Assembly: GCA_021621525.1 (NCBI GenBank)
Contig: JAJVUU010000086.1
Span: 1-6,056 of the forward strand
Reading direction: 5' to 3'
Length of the DNA: 6,056 bases
Source of the DNA: Caryophanales bacterium
GTDB lineage: Bacteria; Bacillota_I; Bacilli_A; RFN20; CAG-288
A program made the translations under genes and the position numbers. A model generated the notes under the pieces. It worked only from the letters and a program-made list of their open reading frames with translations, had not been told where the DNA came from and did not search any database. Of this stretch, positions 1 through 6,056 are shown in pieces; position 1 is the stretch's first letter, and every line of letters begins with the position of its first letter.

Positions 1-1
1 G

Positions 2-10
2 TGTTATAAT
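2..10 (+). promoter_or_regulatory. Extended -10 promoter element
   Basis: Bases 2-10 read TGTTATAAT, a perfect TATAAT hexamer preceded by the TGn extension used by vegetative sigma factors. It lies 38 bases before the first gene's start codon, with an expected transcription start near base 17. The -35 box would lie left of the window and cannot be seen; an extended -10 partly compensates for a weak one. No other promoter-like sequence is apparent before the second gene, so this one probably serves both. Confidence 0.75.
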
Positions 11-13
11 ACT

Positions 14-30
14 CTATGTAAAAAACATAG
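14..30 (+). promoter_or_regulatory. Perfect 17-bp dyad at the transcription start (possible operator)
   Basis: CTATGT (14-19) and ACATAG (25-30) are perfect inverted copies around an all-A centre (20-24). The dyad starts 4 bases after the -10 hexamer and ends 3 bases before the ribosome binding site. The expected transcription start falls inside its left arm, so an RNA hairpin would probably lack part of one arm. A DNA operator for a dimeric repressor is therefore the better guess. No regulator gene is in the window, and a 6-bp arm in AT-rich DNA could arise by chance. Confidence 0.4.
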
Positions 31-33
31 ATG

Positions 34-40
34 AAGGAGG
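34..40 (+). promoter_or_regulatory. Ribosome binding site that fixes the start of the GH3 gene
   Basis: AAGGAGG at 34-40 is a near-perfect Shine-Dalgarno sequence placed 8 bases before the ATG at 49. An in-frame ATG at 31 would overlap this site and has no ribosome binding site of its own. The ATG at 49 is therefore the supported start, making the protein 6 residues shorter than the longest open frame. Confidence 0.9.
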
Positions 41-48
41 TCGATTAC

Positions 49-3000
49 ATGGAAGAAAACGAATCTATGGAAAACAAAAAGGAAGAAGAGAGGGTGGAGA
101 CCGTATCCGCTGATAACTCTTCCAAAAAGCCCGACAAGGATCCCAAGAAGCCTATTGGACTATATGTTGCCGCTGGCATCACAGGTGCTTTGTCCATCGC
201 TCTTGGCGTCGCCTATGGCATCACCTACAACTATAGGAACGTCATCAACAGGGCTTTGGGGGTTTCTGGTACCAAGATAATTCAGGCAACCAATACGGAT
301 GCCATTGACACCGAGTATTTCAAGAGCGACTACAAGTCCGATGACGAGCTTATGGCAGCCGACAAGAAGATTGCCGAGGAACTTACTGAGGAAGGCTCCG
401 TCCTTCTGAAGAACAACAACAATGCATTGCCGATTCAGAAGACCGAGAAGATAACTCTTTTAGGACATTCCAGCTGCAACATGCTTGTCTGCGGAACAGG
501 TTCTGCCGACATCAAAGCAGATGGTGCACCGAATCTTTATGAAACGTTGACCAAGCGTGGCTTTGATGTGAACAAGACCGTCTGGGATTATTATTCTAAC
601 CCGGACATTTTGAAGGCTTATCAGACCAATCCGAAGAAGGGTGACAATTCCATACGTGGCGGAGACGGAGGCGTCAAGGGCTCTTACACTGTCAATGAAA
701 TCCCGTGGAATACCTTGACTGCCGCTGATGGTGTCAGCAATTCTTTAAGCTCTTATAACGATGCAGCCGTCATCGTCGTATCCAGACTCGGCGGAGAAAT
801 GTACGATCTTCCAAGTGATACACAACATCAGGGTAATGCCGACGAGACCGTCAACGGAAGCGGAAATTCCCTGGAGCTGACCAAGAACGAACTGGATCTT
901 ATCGATCATGCCAAGTCCACCTTCAAGAAGGTCATTGTTCTTGTCAATTCGGCAAACCCCATCGAATGTGATTTCCTTACCAAAGGTGATTCCAAGGTTG
1001 ATGCCGCCTTGTGGATCGGTTATACCGGTCTTCAGGGTCTGGAAGGCGTTGCCGATCTTCTTGCCGGAAACGTCTCTCCGAGCGGAAGGCTTGTCGACAC
1101 CTATTGTAACGACAACACGACAAGCCCTGCCATGGAGAACTTTTATTCCGAAACCTGGACCAATGTCAATGATTATCCCAAGGATATGAAGGACATCAGT
1201 CTGGATTCCACCATGTATTACAATGCCTACAAGGAAGGCATCTATGTCGGATATCGCTATTATGAGACCCGCTATGAGGATTATGTCTATCAGAAGAGCG
1301 GTGTCGGCGAATATAGCTATCTTGACAATGTTGCCTATCCTTTCGGATATGGTTTAAGCTATACCACCTTCGAACATTCCAAGCCGGAATTCAAATATGA
1401 TGAGAAGAATGACACTATCGATGTCACTGTGACCGTCACCAACACCGGCAAGAGCAAGGGCAAGGATGTCGTCGAAGTCTATTTCCAGAGCGAATATACG
1501 GATTACGACAAGGAAAACAGCATCGAGAAGTCCTCTGTCGAACTCTGTGGCTTTGCCAAGACCAAGGAACTCGAGCCCGGTGCCAAGGAGAAGGTCACGA
1601 TTTCCGTCAATCGCTCTGAATTTGCCACCTATGATGCCAAAGGCAAGAAGACCTATATCCTGGATGCCGGCAAATACTTCCTTTCCGTCGGAAACAATGC
1701 CCATGATGCCTTGAACAACATCATTGCCAAGAAAGGAAACGCCAACAAGAACCTGATGAAGGCCATCGGAAGCGATTCTTCCGAAGGTAATGCCGACAAT
1801 GTCCATGAATTCGATGTCTCCGTCATCGATGAGGAGACGTATTCCAAGGGCGCTGATGGAAACAAGATCACCAATCAGATGGATTCCGCTTCCTTAAGCT
1901 ACTATGGACTTGCCGACATGGATTATCTTTCCAGAAGCAACTGGGTCTCTACCTGGCCGACTCGTGAAAAGATTGCCCTCAATCAGAAACTTCATGATGA
2001 AATGACCGGTATCAAGGAATATGTCCCTGTCACCGTCGAAGGCGAGACCATGCCGAAGATGGACCAAAGCAATGGACTTTCCTTGATCATGCTTCGTGGC
2101 AAGGCTTACGACGACGAGAAGTGGGAAAAGCTTCTTGATCAGCTTTCCTATGATGACATGGCTTCCATGGTCGGCTTGGGCTACCATGGCATGGCTGCCG
2201 TCACCAGCGTCGGAAAACCTCAGACCAAGGATGAAAACGGTCCTCAGGGCTTCTCTGGAAGTCTTACCGATATCACCGGCAGTTCCAAAACCATGTGCGC
2301 CTATACTGATGAGAACATCATGGCAGCCACATGGAATACCTCTTTCATGGAGGAAGTCGGAAAGCATATCGGTGAAGATGGTCTCAGACTTGGCTATAAC
2401 GGACTTTATGGTCCGGCCATGAACACCCACAGGACTGCCTATTCCGGAAGAAACTTTGAATATTATTCCGAAGACGGATTCCTTGCCGGCAGGATTGCTG
2501 CCAGTGAAGTCAAAGGCATCCAGTCCAAGGGCGTCTATGTCTTCATCAAGCATTTTGCCTTGAATGACGAAGAAACACATTGCCGTTCCATCTCTACTTT
2601 TGCCAACGAGCAGTCCATCCGTGAAATCTACCTCAAGCCTTTCGAACTTGCCGTCAAGGAAGGCGGTGCGTACAATGTTATGACTGCCTTCTCCAGAGTC
2701 GGCGTCATCTGGTCCAGTGCCCATAAAGGACTTATGACTAACGTCTTAAGACATGAATGGGGCTTGGATGGATATTCCGTCTCCGACTATACCACTTCCG
2801 GTGTCACGACATCGGTCCACAACCGTTCCACCTATGATCCGTATCTTGCCGTTCCTGCCGGAACCGATACGTTCGACAGTTCTTCCGACAATTCACAGAA
2901 GTCCTTCCTGAAGAGACTTGAAAAGAAGAATGACGTCCATATGACCAACTGCATGAGACAGGCCTGCCACAGAATCCTCTATGTCACTGCCAATTCCAAT

Positions 3001-3189
3001 GCCATGAACGGACTTACCGACGGAACCGTCATTCTCAATGTCCTGACCTGGTGGCAAATGGCCATCATCGATGGCACCATCTATTGTGGTGTTGCCTGCG
3101 TCGTCCTTCTTGTCATCGCTTCCATCAAGCAGATGAAGTATATGAAGTTCAAGAAGCTCTCTGACGGAGCCGTCAATGCAGGAGAGTAA
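49..3189 (+). CDS. Membrane-tethered glycoside hydrolase family 3 protein (beta-glucosidase-like), permuted domain order
   Basis: This 1046-residue protein should remove terminal sugars from beta-linked glycans or oligosaccharides outside the cell; the exact sugar cannot be read from sequence. A Lys/Glu-rich cytoplasmic tail (1-35) precedes a signal-anchor helix (about 36-60) with no clear cleavage site. The alpha/beta-sandwich domain follows (about 110-441), with the likely acid/base E250 in SRLGGEMYD and ending in PFGYGLSYTTF (431-441). Next come a fibronectin-III-like domain (about 446-552), a linker, and the TIM barrel (about 692-982). The barrel carries GRNFEYYSED (R801), KHF (K834, H835) and VSDY with nucleophile D913. 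A second helix (about 1011-1026) is followed by a Lys-rich tail, giving an N-in, C-in topology. Classical GH3 enzymes have the barrel first; the reversed order is known from rumen enzymes such as Butyrivibrio fibrisolvens BglA. The usual DGP motif reads ENGPQG (N730). Family assignment is very secure; beta-glucosidase specificity is not (beta-xylosidase or another exo-activity is possible). Confidence 0.93.
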   Translation: MEENESMENKKEEERVETVSADNSSKKPDKDPKKPIGLYVAAGITGALSIALGVAYGITYNYRNVINRALGVSGTKIIQATNTDAIDTEYFKSDYKSDDELMAADKKIAEELTEEGSVLLKNNNNALPIQKTEKITLLGHSSCNMLVCGTGSADIKADGAPNLYETLTKRGFDVNKTVWDYYSNPDILKAYQTNPKKGDNSIRGGDGGVKGSYTVNEIPWNTLTAADGVSNSLSSYNDAAVIVVSRLGGEMYDLPSDTQHQGNADETVNGSGNSLELTKNELDLIDHAKSTFKKVIVLVNSANPIECDFLTKGDSKVDAALWIGYTGLQGLEGVADLLAGNVSPSGRLVDTYCNDNTTSPAMENFYSETWTNVNDYPKDMKDISLDSTMYYNAYKEGIYVGYRYYETRYEDYVYQKSGVGEYSYLDNVAYPFGYGLSYTTFEHSKPEFKYDEKNDTIDVTVTVTNTGKSKGKDVVEVYFQSEYTDYDKENSIEKSSVELCGFAKTKELEPGAKEKVTISVNRSEFATYDAKGKKTYILDAGKYFLSVGNNAHDALNNIIAKKGNANKNLMKAIGSDSSEGNADNVHEFDVSVIDEETYSKGADGNKITNQMDSASLSYYGLADMDYLSRSNWVSTWPTREKIALNQKLHDEMTGIKEYVPVTVEGETMPKMDQSNGLSLIMLRGKAYDDEKWEKLLDQLSYDDMASMVGLGYHGMAAVTSVGKPQTKDENGPQGFSGSLTDITGSSKTMCAYTDENIMAATWNTSFMEEVGKHIGEDGLRLGYNGLYGPAMNTHRTAYSGRNFEYYSEDGFLAGRIAASEVKGIQSKGVYVFIKHFALNDEETHCRSISTFANEQSIREIYLKPFELAVKEGGAYNVMTAFSRVGVIWSSAHKGLMTNVLRHEWGLDGYSVSDYTTSGVTTSVHNRSTYDPYLAVPAGTDTFDSSSDNSQKSFLKRLEKKNDVHMTNCMRQACHRILYVTANSNAMNGLTDGTVILNVLTWWQMAIIDGTIYCGVACVVLLVIASIKQMKYMKFKKLSDGAVNAGE
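3180..3184 (+). promoter_or_regulatory. Ribosome binding site of the lipoprotein gene, inside the end of the GH3 gene
   Basis: AGGAG lies in the last codons of the upstream gene, 10 bases before the ATG at 3195. The upstream TAA stop (3187-3189) lies between this site and the start, so ribosomes finishing the first gene are placed to restart on the second. This supports translational coupling. Confidence 0.75.
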
Positions 3190-3194
3190 GAAAT

Positions 3195-5978
3195 ATGAAC
3201 AAGAATAAGAAAAAGTTTGTCCTTACCGCAGGTCTCGGATTGCTCAGCTGTTCCTTGCTGACTTCCTGCGATTATTCCAATTTCTCTTTGTTTGGTCTGT
3301 TCTACAACATCTACCTCAACAATGTCGAAAAGCAGTACACCAAACCAAATGCCAGCAATTCCGGAAACACGAGTTCCGACAAAACTTCTTCCGGCAATAC
3401 GGAGACGGAGGTCTTTGTCCCTCAGGTCTACCGTGTCGTCAGCACTCAAGGAAATGTCAAGTTTACCCAGCAGCTGACTCTTCTTAACCAAAATCGTTTC
3501 ATGCTTGTCCATCTCAAGAGAGAGGAGACGGCCAGTTCCAACAGGACCGTCTCTTCCTTCAACATGCTTGGCACCTACACCAGGCAAGGAAATGTCGTTT
3601 CCCTATCTCTTTCGACGAATGTCTTCGTCGATCGCAGTGGAGGTGACAAAAACGTTGTCTATACCAACGGACATGATGAGGCTTCCAGGAAGGCTGCCTT
3701 CCTTTCTGCCTACAATACGGATGTCACCAAGTTCGTCGTCAAGACGGATGGAACCTTTGCTCTTGGAGACAATGACAATGGTGCCACCGTTGCCACAGGT
3801 ATCTCTACCATCAACACCTATTTCGAAATTGCCAACAGCGGACGTCCGACCGTCAAGATGGTCTCCCTTATTGATGACAGCAACTATTTTGTCAACAGCT
3901 TTGCCATGGATAGCAAGAATGCCGAAATGCCGGTTTCGACCTTCTTAGGCTGTGGAACCTATTCTACCTACCCAAGTCTATCCACGGATGACTATGATGT
4001 CGTCAAGTTCAAGGATGGTCTTGGATATATGTATGCCTCCAACAACGGAAGCGACATGGAGTTTGATTTGACAAGCTCTACCAACTTCGACCAGTGGTGG
4101 GGACTGAGCATGAGCTCCGTCCATACCTACAACCTTACCAAGAAAGGCTATGAAGCCGAGGATGGTTCTACCATTTCTCCATATGGCTTTGAAGTCCGTG
4201 AAAAGGATGAGGATGACGGAAGCGATGAACCGGATGTTCCTGAAAAAGAAATCCTTCTTGCCCTGGAAGGGGAAAAGAACAAGGAAATCACCTTGACCTT
4301 ATACAAGGATTCCACCTATGTCTTTGCCTGGGAAAAGAACAAAGTCTCTGAAGAAGGAAGCTGGAGCTATGACCTTGATTCCGATACGCTCACTTTGACG
4401 GCCGGAGAGAATCATAGCGTAGTCTCACTTGCCAAGGAAGACAAGAGCGGATATACCATCCACTATGTCTATTCCAAGTCGGATCAGCTTACTCAGGATT
4501 ACACCATCTCCAAGGCAGACTGGGAGAACTCCTTCCAGATTCTTCTGGAGTTGAAGGGAGACGTCAAGGCTGAGATTGGTCTTACGCTCTATAAAGGCGG
4601 AACCTACACATTCGCCTATACTGGTACTCCTGCCAAGGAAAGCGGAAGCTACAGCTATGATGCCGATAAGGATGCTCTGACTCTGACTATCGGAGAAAAG
4701 ACCTATTCCAGCAAGAAGAATGCTGACGGAAGTCACACTATTCATTATGTCTATTCCAAGAACGGCCAGCTCACCCAGGATTACACCATCTCGAAGTCTG
4801 CCTGGGATGCCACCTTCGGAAGGAACATCCTGACTCTCAAGGGACAGAAGAATGGTGACATCAAGCTTCAGTTCAAGGCTGACAACACCTATCACTTCCT
4901 CTGGGATGCCAATCACATCGATGAGAGCGGAACCTGGACAATCGACGATAAAGGCTTTGTCACTCTCACCTGCGAAGATAAGGTCAACACCTTCACCAAG
5001 TCCTCTGACGGCTATCATCTTGCCTATGTTGCCAAGATCAATGCCGGTCTTACCCAGAACTACGTCTTGGATACCTACAATTACAATGTCCTCGTTTCCA
5101 AGAGCCTTCTCAAGCTCACCGGACAGAAGAGCAAGGATGTCAGCATCTCCTTCCTTGCTGACCACACCTATTCCTTCAACTTCACTTTGTCGGGACATAC
5201 CGGCCAGGAAACCGGCGGATGGTCCTATGATTCTGCTACGGACAAGGTGACTCTCACCTGCAAGGACAAGGTCAATACGATGAGTAAGCAGGAAGACGGA
5301 AGCTATAAGCTTGACTATGTCTCCAAGCTCAATGACTCCCTTACCCAGACGTTCGTCACCTATGACACTTCCTTCCGTCAGACCTTCCCTCATATCGATG
5401 CCCAGCTGACGACTTCTTCTACCACCAAGCCTTACTTCAACTTCAACTCCGACGGCAGCTATGAGTTTGGCTTTGCAGCTTATTATAGCAGTGAGAAGGG
5501 TACCTTCAGTTATGATGAGAGGAAGAACCAAATCGACCTTCTCTGCCAGGGTAAGAGCAACACCTTCACCTTCGATGAGACGAAGAATGCCTATGTCTGT
5601 GATTATGTTTCCAATCTCTCTGAAAAGATGACCCAGACCTTCACGCTGGAATTTGCTACTTCCGAGAAGATTCTCAACAAGACGGTTGTCCATATCGACA
5701 AGACCAATACCTCGGGCACGAAGTTCGGCTTCGACTTCTATAAGAACCATAACTATAAGTTCAGCTTTGTCACCTATGGCGTCAATGAATTCGGAACCTG
5801 GTCCTATGATTTTGCAAACGACAAGTTCGTCTTCCTTTGCAACAATACGAAGAACGAAGCAACCAAGCAGAACGATGGAACCTATCTCATCCACTATGTA
5901 TCCGATAAGAACAGCAGCATGAATCAGGATTATGTCCTGACTGCAGCTGATGCTGCTAAGCTGATTGCGTTAGACTGA
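3195..5978 (+). CDS. Surface lipoprotein with six tandem ~96-residue beta-rich repeats, function unknown
   Basis: I do not recognise this 927-residue protein as a named family. Residues 1-24 are a lipoprotein signal peptide: a Lys-rich start, a hydrophobic core, and lipobox LTSC with Cys25 as the lipidated residue, so it should be anchored to the outer face of the cytoplasmic membrane. An Asn/Ser/Thr/Lys-rich stretch (about 49-72) looks like a flexible spacer. A unique region (about 75-335) is rich in beta-type alternation. An acidic linker (about 336-352) leads to six repeats covering 353-927. Each repeat shows a strand with alternating aromatics (Y-x-F-x-W/Y/F), a G-x-W/Y/F-S/T-Y/I-D-like turn, a TLT-type strand, then YV-S/Y-K and L/M-T/N-Q-D/N-Y/F near the end. 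There is no LPXTG signal, C-terminal membrane helix or recognised enzyme motif. The gene starts 5 bases after the GH3 stop. Carbohydrate binding, adhesion or a spacer role are all possible and unproven. Confidence 0.9.
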   Translation: MNKNKKKFVLTAGLGLLSCSLLTSCDYSNFSLFGLFYNIYLNNVEKQYTKPNASNSGNTSSDKTSSGNTETEVFVPQVYRVVSTQGNVKFTQQLTLLNQNRFMLVHLKREETASSNRTVSSFNMLGTYTRQGNVVSLSLSTNVFVDRSGGDKNVVYTNGHDEASRKAAFLSAYNTDVTKFVVKTDGTFALGDNDNGATVATGISTINTYFEIANSGRPTVKMVSLIDDSNYFVNSFAMDSKNAEMPVSTFLGCGTYSTYPSLSTDDYDVVKFKDGLGYMYASNNGSDMEFDLTSSTNFDQWWGLSMSSVHTYNLTKKGYEAEDGSTISPYGFEVREKDEDDGSDEPDVPEKEILLALEGEKNKEITLTLYKDSTYVFAWEKNKVSEEGSWSYDLDSDTLTLTAGENHSVVSLAKEDKSGYTIHYVYSKSDQLTQDYTISKADWENSFQILLELKGDVKAEIGLTLYKGGTYTFAYTGTPAKESGSYSYDADKDALTLTIGEKTYSSKKNADGSHTIHYVYSKNGQLTQDYTISKSAWDATFGRNILTLKGQKNGDIKLQFKADNTYHFLWDANHIDESGTWTIDDKGFVTLTCEDKVNTFTKSSDGYHLAYVAKINAGLTQNYVLDTYNYNVLVSKSLLKLTGQKSKDVSISFLADHTYSFNFTLSGHTGQETGGWSYDSATDKVTLTCKDKVNTMSKQEDGSYKLDYVSKLNDSLTQTFVTYDTSFRQTFPHIDAQLTTSSTTKPYFNFNSDGSYEFGFAAYYSSEKGTFSYDERKNQIDLLCQGKSNTFTFDETKNAYVCDYVSNLSEKMTQTFTLEFATSEKILNKTVVHIDKTNTSGTKFGFDFYKNHNYKFSFVTYGVNEFGTWSYDFANDKFVFLCNNTKNEATKQNDGTYLIHYVSDKNSSMNQDYVLTAADAAKLIALD
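4251..4538 (+). repeat. Lipoprotein repeat 1
   Basis: This is residues 353-448 (96 residues), directly after the acidic linker. It carries the aromatic strand Y375-x-F377-x-W379, then GSWSYD, TLTLT and the ending LTQDYTISK. It is closest to repeat 2, with which it shares near-identical IHYVYSK and QLTQDYTISK segments. It has Ala where repeats 3-6 have Cys. Confidence 0.85.
4539..4826 (+). repeat. Lipoprotein repeat 2
   Basis: This is residues 449-544, exactly 96 residues like repeat 1. Its core reads Y471-x-F473-x-Y475, then GSYSYD, ALTLT and LTQDYTISK. The DNA of the ending shares a 17-base exact match with repeat 1 (4494-4510 and 4776-4792), suggesting that these two are among the most recently duplicated copies. 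Confidence 0.85.
4827..5105 (+). repeat. Lipoprotein repeat 3
   Basis: This is residues 545-637, the shortest copy at 93 residues. It has Y566-x-F568-x-W570, GTWTID, and a TLTC strand with Cys593 followed by DKVNT, which is shared with repeat 4. The ending is LTQNYV. Its opening LKGQKNGDI resembles repeat 4's LTGQKSKDV. Confidence 0.85.
5106..5393 (+). repeat. Lipoprotein repeat 4
   Basis: This is residues 638-733, 96 residues. It has Y659-x-F661-x-F663, GGWSYD, TLTC with Cys689 followed by DKVNT after one residue, DGSYKLDYVSK and LTQTF. It appears intermediate: its middle matches repeat 3 while its ending matches repeat 5. Confidence 0.85.
5394..5681 (+). repeat. Lipoprotein repeat 5
   Basis: This is residues 734-829, 96 residues. 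Its first strand is more divergent than in repeats 1-4, but the core is clear: Y756-x-F758-x-F760, GTFSYD, DLLC with Cys784, KSNTFTF, DYVSNL and MTQTF. It has a second cysteine, Cys802, in the strand before DYVS. Confidence 0.8.
5682..5975 (+). repeat. Lipoprotein repeat 6 (C-terminal)
   Basis: This is residues 830-927, 98 residues, ending at the stop codon. It shows Y854-x-F856-x-F858, GTWSYD, FVFLC with Cys882, DGTYLIHYVSDK and MNQDYVL. It is complete, so the array ends cleanly and the protein does not look truncated. Confidence 0.8.
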
Positions 5979-5982
5979 TTTG

Positions 5983-6038
5983 AAAAAGCCTCCTTTGGCC
6001 TTCTTTGGCTGAGGAGGCTTTTTCGTGGATTGTTTTTT
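5983..6038 (+). terminator. Strong rho-independent terminator ending the operon
   Basis: Starting 4 bases after the stop codon, bases 5983-5994 pair perfectly with 6012-6023 (12 bp, GCCTCC/GGAGGC core). The enclosed bases can extend the stem with GGCC (5997-6000) on GGCT (6007-6010) around a six-base loop, leaving only a one-base bulge and two or three wobble pairs. The right arm ends in five T residues, and a further six-T run lies at 6033-6038. The matching A run at 5983-5987 would give a T tail on the other strand, so the element could also stop transcription entering from the right. Confidence 0.93.
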
Positions 6039-6056
6039 AGCATAATAAAACAAATT

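Noticed and set aside
31..48. Upstream in-frame ATG at 31 as the start of the GH3 gene
   Set aside because: It overlaps the AAGGAGG site, has no ribosome binding site of its own, and adds only six residues that are a translation of that site and its spacer.
1894..2724. A 276-codon open frame on the - strand inside the GH3 gene
   Set aside because: It lies in the same register as the GH3 codons and follows from the same codon bias. The + strand here encodes conserved GH3 barrel motifs, so the antisense frame is a shadow.
3190..3194. An internal promoter or terminator between the two genes
   Set aside because: Only five bases separate the genes, and no -10-like element or hairpin is evident around the junction.
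3081..3587. A 168-codon - strand open frame spanning the gene junction
   Set aside because: It overlaps the C-terminal membrane helix of the first protein and the lipoprotein signal of the second, both well supported on the + strand. Its product has no recognisable feature.
4425..5894. A 489-codon open frame on the - strand opposite the repeat array
   Set aside because: It runs in the same codon register as the lipoprotein gene, where antisense stops can only arise from TTA, CTA or TCA codons, which this gene avoids. Its translation is a periodic Ile/Val/Leu/Gly-rich mirror of the repeats, with no fitting ribosome binding site or known domain.
6039..6056. Possible start of another gene or promoter at the right edge
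   Set aside because: The AT-rich sequence contains ATAATA-type strings, but it is too short to support a promoter or gene call.
1..6056. CRISPR array, RNA genes or insertion sequence
   Set aside because: No short spaced direct repeats, tRNA- or rRNA-like segments, transposase motifs or flanking inverted repeats were seen. The only repeats are the coding repeats of the lipoprotein.

Overview
The window holds one compact two-gene operon on the + strand, bounded by a promoter at the left edge and a strong intrinsic terminator at the right edge. Three features suggest a Gram-positive, Bacillota-like bacterium, plausibly an anaerobe of gut or rumen type: strong AGGAGG-type ribosome binding sites, an AT-rich promoter with an extended -10 element, and a classical lipobox lipoprotein. 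Coding DNA strongly prefers C- or G-ending codons (GCC, GTC, TCC, AAG) and rarely uses TTA, CTA or TCA. Tryptophans are TGG and the second gene ends in TGA, so the standard bacterial code applies and mycoplasma-type recoding is unlikely. I cannot name the genus from the sequence.

Layout: bases 1-48 carry the -10 element, a perfect 17-bp dyad at the expected transcription start, and the ribosome binding site. Bases 49-3189 encode a 1046-residue glycoside hydrolase family 3 (GH3) protein. Its domain order is circularly permuted: alpha/beta-sandwich, then fibronectin-III-like, then TIM barrel. It has one membrane segment at each end, so the catalytic unit should be displayed outside the cell and tethered at both termini. 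After a 5-base gap, bases 3195-5978 encode a 927-residue lipoprotein I do not recognise. It has a unique N-terminal region, an acidic linker and six tandem copies of a beta-rich unit of about 96 residues. Bases 5983-6038 form a terminator, and the last 18 bases are AT-rich with nothing recognisable.

How the genes may work together: the tight spacing, the second gene's ribosome binding site lying inside the end of the first gene, and the single terminator argue for one transcript. Both products are predicted to sit on the outer face of the cytoplasmic membrane. A plausible reading is a surface glycan-processing unit, with a tethered exo-acting glycosidase and a long repeat lipoprotein that binds, spaces or presents substrate. 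The lipoprotein's role and any physical interaction are inference only. The repeat lipoprotein and its pairing with the doubly anchored permuted GH3 are the most novel-looking content.
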